Source: Gloeophyllum trabeum ATCC 11539
Taxonomy: Eukaryota > Basidiomycota > Agaricomycetes > Gloeophyllales > Gloeophyllaceae
Assembly: GCF_000344685.1 (NCBI RefSeq)
Contig: NW_006920414.1
Span: 1,172,677-1,236,676, forward strand
Reading direction: 5' to 3'
Length of the DNA stretch: 64,000 nucleotides
Part shown: one piece after another, positions 37,685 through 46,728 of the stretch
Layout of the letters: each line of letters begins with the position of its first letter
Position numbering within the stretch: the stretch's first letter is position 1
Notes under the pieces: model-generated
What the model was told of the DNA's origin: nothing
The model's database searches: none
Seen by the model: the letters and a program-made list of their open reading frames with translations, nothing else
Program-made: the position numbers and the translations under genes

Positions 37685-39173
37685 AGCGTGCGGTGATGGT
37701 CGTGGCGGGAAGACAAGGAGCGAGTGCGCGCGTCAACGCCGCAGGACTTTGTGAGAAAGCGTTTGGAGGATCAGCTACCTCGGGCATGCACCGGTGCACC
37801 GCATTCTCCGATCCAGACTCGAAAGCCGGAGATAGCCGGGCGTCTCTTGCTGGCTTTGCTTCCGGGCGCCCGATGCTATCTGGGCCCTTCCCTGCAAATG
37901 GAGTGTGCAATCCGCCGTGCCAGCTGTGGCACCGTTCCTGTTTGGGCTACGGGGAACCTGCTAGGAGTCTCGCAATGTGGGGTATGATTCATTGAAGGAC
38001 ACGATGCTGGGTCTTGTTGCCGGTGATTGCGCCACAGCCTGATACAGAGTACCACGATCAGTGGTAGGCGTTAGCAAGATGCCATCGAGGAAGGTGACGG
38101 GGAGACAATGCCGTACCTTTGTCAGGCACGGGCATTGTCATTTTGCCTGGCCATGGGGAGGAGGCCGGGGAAACCGAGAGTCTCCCGCGAAGAATCCTGA
38201 CGGTGCGTCTGATGCAGGACATGGCTTCGGTTGGACAACCTGGGAGTATATCACAGCTCGACAGTGCGACTCTGCTCGGCGGCGTTCGGTCAGCCGAGTC
38301 CACACAACCCACGAAGCCGCGAATATCCAAGGGAACTGCGCCGGGACTCGTCCATAAACAGCTCCCAGCGCAAATCACTTCGATACCGAGTTAGCAGGAC
38401 AGCCAGGATTAGCAATGATTCAATACAGTTTCGCCACCGTAAGAGGTACGTCCACCTTCAGTGCGGAAGCCTCACCCGAGTCGGCGTTGCTCGGTCCGGA
38501 GTATGAATACAACATAGCCCTTGGAAACATAGCAAAAAGGTCCACAGCAAAGTTCCATCACGAGCATACAGGACGGTAGCCATGGGCTGTGTTGTCCTGG
38601 GAATCCACGGTGCGATCGTCAATCCACAGAGCTGCCAGATGATGGTAGACAGGACAGGCAAATCTAAAGCTAATTCCACAGCTTGACAGATGGAATAGAC
38701 CGCAGTAAGCTCAGTAGCAGTACTCTGCTTCCCTCGAGTTCTGAACTCGCGAAGATACGTCAGCGTAGTGATCCTCCAGAAAACTAAGGAAGTCGAGGAG
38801 CAGCTACACGGCTCGGGCACGTCGGGCAGGAGGAATCACTGTCAGTAGTCACGTGCACTTCCCCACGTGGACTGAGGAAAAGTTCAATTTCTCGGATTTT
38901 ATTGCTCGACCTTGGTTGCAACCCACCTCTACCCTGCAGGTTAGTATTCATCCATACGTTTCTTTCTTCAAGATGAACCCCAGATGACGAGTCTGACTGT
39001 GTTCTGGCAAGGCTTCCTTGCCGGGACATTTCCATGACGAGTCCTTCTATTTCCTACCATTCATGCATATCTGAATCACATTCATTCCTTCCTCGTTTCA
39101 GCCAGAGTTCAGTCATCTCATCATCGTTTCCCCCTTGACAGATCCCCCCTCCCTCTTAAATCTCACCCCACGC
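37685..39173. other. Divergent intergenic region with a possible gene remnant
   Basis: About 1.5 kb between transcription factor A (minus) and PDCD2 (plus). It must hold both promoters; the last 130 nt before PDCD2 are CT-rich, as is common upstream of fungal starts. Apart from the minus frame at 38458-38820 described separately, no protein-like sequence was seen. Confidence 0.5.
38458..38820 (-). pseudogene. Possible DUF6533-like membrane protein remnant
   Basis: A 120-codon minus frame includes CQAVELALDLPVLSTIIWQL and ATVLYARDGTLLWTFLLC. The spacing of a helix, a loop and an RDGTL..F block resembles the C-terminal half of DUF6533-type membrane proteins that are numerous in Agaricomycetes. 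The N-terminal half and neighbouring exons are missing on either side, so if the match is real this is a fragment. Chance similarity is a serious alternative. Confidence 0.22.
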
Positions 39174-40863
39174 ATGGCGCCGCACACCGAGGAAGATTGG
39201 TCAGATTCGGACGACGACGGCAGCGCGTCCGAGCTCGAGACGTCCGTCCTCTTGGGCCTCCCGGACGGGCCCGTAGATTCCGTAGACGATCTCCGCGATG
39301 TCGCTGTATCGAGGATGGGCGGGCATCCCGTACGAGCTGTCTATTTCATATGTCCTTCGCATAATATATTGAATAGAGTTCTTTTCTCTGCTTCCTTTCG
39401 TCCTGCTCCCTCTTCCCGCGTGAACGCATGGACGACGAACGAACGACCAGGCGTTTTTGACGGCGCCCGAGCCAGACGTGTCCGCCTCGCAATGTAGGAA
39501 CTGCTCCAACCCCATGGAGCTGCTCGTGCAGATCTGGTGCCCGTTTGAGGAAAGCCCCATGGATCGCGCGCTCTACGTCTGGGGCTGCGCCCGCGGCGAG
39601 TGCCAGCGCAAGGAAGGGAGGTGAGTAGGGTGTGTCCGTTCCCGTTCCGTCGCATTTCGCTCTCGGACTTAGGCAGCCTGTGCAGTGTCCGCGCGTGGCG
39701 CAATCTAAGGTACAATGCCGACTACGCAAAGAAGTTGGAGGCTAAGCTGGAGAAGAGGCGCAAACAGGAGGAGGTGCGCAAGGCTGCAGAGAAGGCGAAG
39801 GAGGCGTCCAAAATTAACCCTTTCAAGGTAGCATCTGTTCGATATCCTGCTAAAGCAAGTGGCGAATCTAATCGGTGTTTCGCAGGCAAATGGGACAACA
39901 CCCGCGGCGGCGGGGGCATTTGGTCTCGGTGCCCAAGTCTTTGGCGGAAGCAATCCCTTCGGTAATGCGAACCCATTCGCACCTCCTCTACAACAGGCCG
40001 AGCCCGACCACGACGATGAACCTGAAGAGGACGAGGCCGAGGCAGAAGGGCACGAAGGCGGCGACGCCTCCTCCTCCTCCTCCGAAGAGTCCCTAGTAAC
40101 CGCCTTAGCATCCACATCGCTCGAAGACTCGCCCTGGCCCGCCATGCCCTCTTACACGCCCCTCTACCTCAACACTACGTCCGAGTACCTCCCGTCGCCG
40201 CCGCCCAAACCGAAGCTTCCGCCCGGCGCGCAGCTGCTCGACGCGGACGAGGGCGGCAAGGACGCCAAGTGGCTGTCGGAGGCGTACGAGAACTCGATGG
40301 AGGTCGACCACGTCTTCGAGCGGTTCATGACGCGCGTCGGGCACGAGGGCAAGCAGTGTGTCCGGTGAGTGCCCCCGTGCTGGATTAACTTGGGGAATAT
40401 GGATACTGAACGATGACTGGCAACTAGGTACGACTTGGGCGGGACGCCGCTGCCGTTTGGACACGATAGCGTATTCGACAAGCTCTTCCCCGCGCCTGCG
40501 GGGCCCCCCGTCCCCGTCACCAAGGGCGAGTTCATGGTCCAGCCGCCGCAGAAACGCGTGTACACCCCCGCCGCACTCCCCAAATGCCCGCAGTGCGGCG
40601 GCGAGCGCGTCTTCGAGTGCCAGCTCATGCCCAACCTCATCAACGTCCTCAAGTCGTCTTCGGCGGACGACGCGAGGCCGGGGAAGCTGACGGAGGAAGA
40701 GCGGAAGAAGGAGATCGAGCGGGCGCTGAAGGCTGAGAATTCCACGAAGCGGAGGGGAATGGAGTGGGGTACTGTGATGGTGTTCTCCTGTAAAAGCGAT
40801 TGCTGCCCCGAGCAGAAAAAAAACTGGGCGGAGGAGGTCGTGCTTGTTCAGTGGGATGAGTGA
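39174..40863 (+). CDS. PDCD2/Tsr4-type ribosomal protein chaperone
   Basis: Exons splice from MAPHTEEDWSDSDDDGSASE (exon 1) to CRNCSNPMELLVQIWCPFEE and RALYVWGCARGECQRKEG, then VRAWRNLRYNADYAKKLEAK, a long acidic and Ser-rich linker (EEDEAEAEGHEGGDASSSSS), and the PDCD2 C-terminal domain from YDLGGTPLPFGHDSVF through KCPQCGGERVFECQLMPNLI to GTVMVFSCKSDC. The paired Cys motifs in both halves should bind zinc. Yeast Tsr4 binds ribosomal protein Rps2 (uS5) during synthesis and is needed for 40S assembly; human PDCD2 does the same. An in-frame Met at 39135 could add 13 residues, but MAPHTEEDW is the better match to the family start. It lies between the two Zn2Cys6 paralogues on the opposite strand, and its 3' end faces copy B 233 nt away. 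Confidence 0.92.
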
Positions 40864-41096
40864 TAAGGTGTCTATGTATCGAACGCTGTAGCTCTCAGAT
40901 CACCGTGCTGTATCACTGCTGTATCTTGCACCAAAGTGTATCATTATTCCGGGGGACGTATGATAGCAAGACAAGTGCGAGAGGGGAACAAAACGACGGG
41001 ATACGCGTAGAGTGCTATTAATACAAATGAACTTTTCCTCCTATTATGACGAATAATGATATGGCACAGTACTCGGACAGCAGCTCTCGCGCGGCA

Positions 41097-44000
41097 TCAC
41101 ACCTGATTGAACTGCGCGGCGAAATGCCCCCAAGAATCGGACACGTCCGTCTCGTATGGGGCAGCTTCCTGCACGCCCTGTGACATACCCTGCGTTGCGT
41201 AGTACTCCTTCGGGTACGCTGGGCTGGCGTAATCTACGTACTGCCCTGGATACGTCTGCAGCGTAGACATACCGGCGTCCATGGTACCGGCCATTGGCCA
41301 GCTCTGGTCGGGCACGAAGAAGCCGGTCTCAGGCGCCCAGGCATTTTGAGGGATAGTTGGGTTAGGGTCATACGCCATCTGCTCCTGCGCGGGGTACACG
41401 TCCCAGGCATACTGAGGCTCCCGGGTAGGAGCAGGAGGCGGGGGCGGCGTGGCGTGGAAGGCGGAAGGAGAGGCGGCTGTTGACGCTGGACTGTAAGGTG
41501 CGAACGCGGTCTCTGGACTCCTGGATCCTGAAGAACCTCCTGATCCAGGTGACTTCCGAGACACGAGACGTGTCTTGCCTCCCAGCGTCGCCCATTCGTC
41601 TTCCTCCGATTTCACTACCGGGTCTCCGTACGAGGTGCGCCGTGTGGGACTATCAGGTGACTTTCTGGAACGATGCTCGGTCATTGCAGTCGAGGCGCGG
41701 ATGTCGAGTTTACGCAGCACAGGCTATGGCAGAACTGTATAAGGAGAGGTTGATGCGAATGATCCTAGCTACACTTACGAGTACTTTTGCCGCCCGAGGG
41801 TTCGATGATATCTGCTCGAATACATGTCGAGCGGATTTCAGATGCACCAAGGCTGATGGCGACAGAGCCATACCTGGGCACTTGCTCGGTATAGCCCCTA
41901 AAGCGATCTGCGAAGTACATTCAGCGAACGCACAAAGATCTGATCGGTACCACATACAGCACACGAGAAGACATGCGTAAACAGGAACCACATGCGCTGT
42001 GTAAGCTCCGGCTGCTGAGAATACAGGTTCTTCACCAGGCCGACAAACGAACATGCGCTATTGTACGCCGCTAGGACAGATGGTGAATACTTGCTGCTTA
42101 GGGGATCACCGGACTCATCCTCCAGAGCTCGCGCGAAGAACCCCCTGTGCATGTAGAATATCGCTGAGGTCCAGTCAGATCATGTATGCCTGTGACACGA
42201 CGGCAAGACCTCACAGATCTCCTTGATCGCTAAGGCAATATGCCGCTGCATTGTCAATTGGAGCGACGGGGCATCTCTGTCTGCGTTGTCGCCAGTGTTG
42301 CCAAACCCAGGGACAACCAAAGAGGGTGGGACGTAGAATTTTCGAACCGCTTGATCAAGCTTCTGAAGCGTCGGATAGCTGACACCCCGAGCGCCGAAGA
42401 CTTGTTCGTGAACAACACTGAGGCACTGGGAAGTGAAACGGTGCTTCCATGCAGCGACTAACACGGGAGTGAGCAGGGGACGAAATTCCCGATACAAGGG
42501 GACGCACAGCTCATCTCTACTTCACCACGCTCATTCTGCGTCGTCTCAAAGGCCATCTGACAGTCGATATGTGACATTGAAAAGGAAGGCGGTCGACCGA
42601 ATGTCAGACTCTGGTAGAAAGACGACATGAGACATGCATGGATGCGGTAGTGCACAAGCACTCACCTGCCACGAGTCGTACGTGTACACCTCCCACAAGA
42701 GGGACCGCCGTTGCATTGTCTCCTCCGAACTCAGCTGCCACTTGCCGCTGTCGCGATCTTTACATATACCTCAGCATGCGCGTCATAAGTTCCGCTAGGC
42801 ACTCACGGAGTCCGACCTAAGGACGCGTCAACCTGACGACGAACAAGCAGTGATGGTGAACACTAACAGTCTGTACGAGCTTCATGACCAGCCCCATAAT
42901 GGCCCACCGCGGGCTATCGATGTTTGCCCAGAACATATAATGCGACATGATGACCTTCAGGGATGGATTAGCCTGCATTTAGACCAGCGGCTAAAGAGAC
43001 CCCACCAGAGCTTGGATAGCAGGTATGGACGGCTCTTCCAGGACGCTACCTATAGATAAGGCCGCTCGACCCAAGCCGTAATATTGGCTAGCTTCCAGGT
43101 TTAGAGGAGGTCTATCGAGGTCTAATAGGGCACCCATGGCAAGCACCATACACAGAACTGCTAGCCGGTGAGTCTCGATGGGAGAAAACTCTGGTATTGA
43201 CTCTCCGGTGTAGAACTTTGAGTAGACGTTGTCGAGAAAGTCGGTCTCGTATATGGGCGTGTACCTGCCACAGACCTCAGCTAGGACGGACGCGAACGAT
43301 CAACACTTGGGCGTACATCCAGGCAGCATGCTTGTAGTATAGATCGACGAGCTGTTGAGCTCTCCCAGCTCTGGGCAACATAGCTAGTATAGAATCCCGA
43401 ACCTCGGCCGGCGATTGGCCGAGGTGCATAGCGAATGGGAAGACGGTGCTGAGCCAGTGCACATCTGCAGGCAAGGGGGCACTCGGCGTGCCCGGTTCTT
43501 CATCCTCTTCTGTCTCCTCCTCGTTCTGGAGGCAGGTAAGACTATGCAGAGAGGCAAGCAACAGCTTCACGTGCCTGGAGAAGGTACTACATAATCGAAG
43601 TAAGCGTCCCGATGAGTCCGGAGTAGCAGGTAAGCAGGGAATCAATCACCCATGAGTTCGCGGTTTGCCCAAAAAACGTGGACCGCCCGGACTGTCCGAT
43701 GGATCTATACGGCAAGAAAGCTTTATCTGGCCGGCGAAGAGAATCATCGTGTCCGTAGCATATATACTTACAGTGAGCCAAAGGCGTCTATCACTTCCGC
43801 CGCGTCCTCTGGCCGTTCTCGCGTCGGTGCTGCGTCTTGTTCTTCTCTTTCCAAAGGTCTCTTAATATTCAGGAGCTCCTCGCTAAGGAGCGGGTGGGGA
43901 TGGGATGACTGTTGGCTATAGACCTCCCCCAGCGCGTCCTCCAGCTGTCTGACGCGATTCGAGAGCAGGTCAATCTTTTCATGGAGCGCTTCAGTGTTTG

Positions 44001-44448
44001 CGAGCACGAATCTATGATGGGGGGTTAGCGGAGCCGTACTTCGCAGCAAATGCTCGGACGACCCACCTGTTGCCTTTGCCCGTGGTGAGAGAGCCTTGGT
44101 TCCCTCTAGGGTTAACTATCTGAAGTGACGCCACTCGAATGCCGCACTCACCGTCTGGGCAGATGGCAGCACATCCTTTCTTCACGCAGCTCGTGCATGG
44201 AAACACTCTGCTGCACCTGACATTCCATGACCTGGTAAGAGCACGCATACACCCGTCTACTGCTACTTACTTGAGCTTCAATCTACATCAATGTTGATTG
44301 ACCCGACACGAGATGAACGTCTGCAGACTGAGACAAGTGGGACCTATATATACCTTCGACATTCCGCACAGGATAGCGGCGCAGCACGGCGTCTACTGCT
44401 TGATCCTGCACCATGGTTCCTGTCAGGACCGACGCGAGAGGTCGCCAT
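41097..44448 (-). CDS. Zn2Cys6 fungal transcription factor, copy B
   Basis: Exon 1 is 44448-44354 (MATSRVGPDRNHGAGSSSRR to LSCAECRR). A 12-nt exon at 44271-44282 supplies LKLK of the zinc cluster, and exon 3 continues CSRVFPCTSCVKKGCAAICP. Then come a coiled coil (LHEKIDLLSNRVRQLEDAL), FFGQTANSW, a second 12-nt exon encoding YLLQ (43575-43586), and the fungal_trans domain (TPIYETDFLDNVYSKFY, RWAIMGLVMKLVQ, YTYDSWQSLTFGRPPSFSMS). The C-terminal part has WATLGGKTRLVSRK and a Pro/Ala/Tyr-rich tail. It is colinear with copy A (34311-37684), including the SLTTGxGNRFVLA block after the cluster and the TLGGxTR motif. The YLLQ exon is followed by GCACGT rather than GT, a likely GC-AG intron. Targets are unknown. 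Confidence 0.88.
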
Positions 44449-44833
44449 CGCATCCGCAGGCACGGCGTTCAATGCGCCGTCAGGTGGCACGCTAAGAGAG
44501 TCGCGTTGTGTATTTACTGGACTCTTCCGCCGCCGTCATCCCGTGTCGACTTATCGTCGTGTAAGCTCTGGCGCTTACGAAGCTAATTATGAGACTGCCG
44601 ATAGGCGCCGGCTCAATGCTAGCTGGATGGGATCCCCCAAACGGCGCTTTCGACAGTCCGAGACGTTTATACATTATCAAATACTGTAATCGTCATCCTG
44701 TCGTAACAGAGTCGTAGCATATCAAAGATGGCGGTATAACGAATCCGAACTATAATGCAAGAATTAATCGGATGTCCTAAGGTATCAAGGTATCTCCAGA
44801 AGAATTATCCAGATCACAAACCAAATGCCAGAA
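44449..44833. other. Spacer upstream of transcription factor B
   Basis: 385 nt between copy B's start and the stop of the coiled-coil gene, both minus. It should hold the copy B promoter and the neighbour's 3' end. No protein-like frame is seen. Confidence 0.5.
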
Positions 44834-46335
44834 TTACACGGAAATGGGATCCATGCCTCCCTTTGGCGCTATATGGGTCATGGCAATCTGCTGTGCCCCA
44901 AAGTTCTCTGATGACGGTGTTCGCTCGTCCTGAATCATGATGATGGATTGAGGGACCTCAGAAGCAGGGCTGATAGGCTCTGCTGTAGATTCTTCCATAG
45001 ATGACACGTCAGAGCCAGCATACGGCGTCTGGGGCTTGCGAGCCTCCGGCGCAGCTTGCGTGGAGGCAACCGACGAGACGCTAGCCGATCTCGAGCTGAA
45101 GAAGCCTCCGAGCTTCCTCGCCAACGGGGTCGCAGTTTGTGGCGTAGGCGCATTGACGGTCTTGCTGGGAGACAGCACTGTCGAGGGGGCCTTCGAAGGC
45201 GCACTGCTGACGTTGGTGTCCACTTTCCACAACTTGAAACCCCAGCCGGACCCTGTGCTACTGGTGCTCCTCCGGGCTTCCTCCTCGTCGCTCATGGAAG
45301 GGGGTAAAGGTAGACGGAGAGGTGCCGAGGACCCAGCCTCATCCGCTTGGCCGCCAATGCCGTTCTGGGCAATGAAGTCCCGCAACGCCTTGACACAAGT
45401 CTCGGAAGCCTCCTTGCCTTCCTTTGCTTCCGTCAGCTCTGCCCTCGTCTCCTCAAGTTCCGACTTCAGGTTCTTCACCTCACGTTGTAGTGCCGCAAGC
45501 TCGGAAGACGATGCAGGCTGTGACTCGTCCAGCGGCAGTGGCGGCGGACGGCTCCAGAAGCCCGACGAACGCCTGGACGCTTTGCTGGGCGGACTGCCCA
45601 CCGAGTTCCTGGGGTCGGGGAACGACAGAGTCTGCGCGCCGGGAGAGCCTGGTATTTCTGGGCTGCTGAAGTCGCGCAACATGAACGCTGAATCGGAGAC
45701 GGAAGATATCCGCCTGTGGCCGTTGCTCATGCCCGAGCCGGTCAAGGGTGTGAAGGAAGCCCGCTTATTCGAGGATGATGGACCACCGAACATGGGAGCA
45801 TTTGCCCTAGACATATCCAACGTCATCGAGGACATCCTGCGGCTTTCGCTCTGCAGCTTCATAAGTCCTCTCCTACGATCAAGATAGGCGCTTAACTCCA
45901 GACGGTAGAGAATGATCAGAGCCATTCTCACCTGCTCTCTTCCACCTTCGCGCGCAACATTGAAATGGCTTCTTCGTCATCTTTGATCTTCGCCTGAGCT
46001 TGCTCGAGCTCGCTCTGCAGCCTCGTACATTTATCCGTGGTTTCTTCGAGATTAGCTGTTAGGATGGACTCCCGAGAGTGTACCTCGGAGAGTTGAGAGG
46101 CGAGTTCATCGCGCTCCTGGCTGACATCCGCGAGAGCTATCCGTAGTTGTGTCACTATCGACGCCAGCACCGCTGGGTCAAGTGACTGCGGCCTATGCGA
46201 CGTGGGCGATGTCGGCGGAGAGAGTTCGCTATCGAGTTCGCGCTCGAGCTCGAGCGCCTGGTCTATAGAATGTCGCTGGGGGCGTGCGTGCTCGTCGTGG
46301 GCGTCCATGCTGGAGGTCGTAGGGTAGGAGTTCAT
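44834..46335 (-). CDS. Coiled-coil protein of unknown function
   Basis: Two exons (46335-45932 and 45872-44834, 59-nt intron) give 480 residues. Residues about 50-140 form a strong coiled coil (VTQLRIALADVSQERDELAS, LQSELEQAQAKIKDDEEAIS). A second coiled coil lies near residues 240-290 (ELAALQREVKNLKSELEETR). Between and after them are Ser/Pro-rich stretches, with FGGPSSSNKRASFTPLTGSG, SGFWSRPPPLPLDE and a lone GWGFKLWKV block. I do not recognise a catalytic domain. A Sec2-like Rab exchange factor was considered because of the long N-terminal coil, but the diagnostic Sec2 sequence is not evident. The protein is probably cytosolic or membrane-associated through partners. Confidence 0.75.
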
Positions 46336-46728
46336 GGTGGATAGATGCTACGTTGCGGATAGGTTGAACGTCCGCCGAGCAGCGTCCCCATGGTTCGTCG
46401 CGTCCCCGCGTGTGGCTCTGTGCCGCACGTGGCCATGACAATGTGGCACCGCCGCAACGCCTTGATCGCGGGTCGGCTGTCAGAGCGTCGCTGTCCCCGT
46501 TGCACTTAGCCGTAGACAGCTTGTCAAGCGCTTTCGACGCTGCGAAGGAGGGAAAGTGGTGCAACATATACATATACATTCTTGTGGATGTAAATAAAAC
46601 AATGGTACAGTATACAATCTCGAAAGCGCTTAAGATTCTGCCTAGTCAAACATACCTCGATCTCTAATGTCCGATCCAGCTCCAACCTAGTCTTTTTGTA
46701 TCAATGTATCATATCCGTTTATCAGTCT
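46336..46728. other. Spacer between coiled-coil and Smr-domain genes
   Basis: 393 nt between the coiled-coil gene start and the stop of the Smr-domain gene, both minus. It contains a run of short AT-rich words (ATATACATATACAT near 46565) and no protein-like frame. Confidence 0.5.

Noticed and set aside
45036..45887. Plus-strand frame of 283 codons
   Set aside because: Antisense shadow of the second exon of the coiled-coil protein; the minus strand has a strong coiled-coil pattern and proper splice sites.
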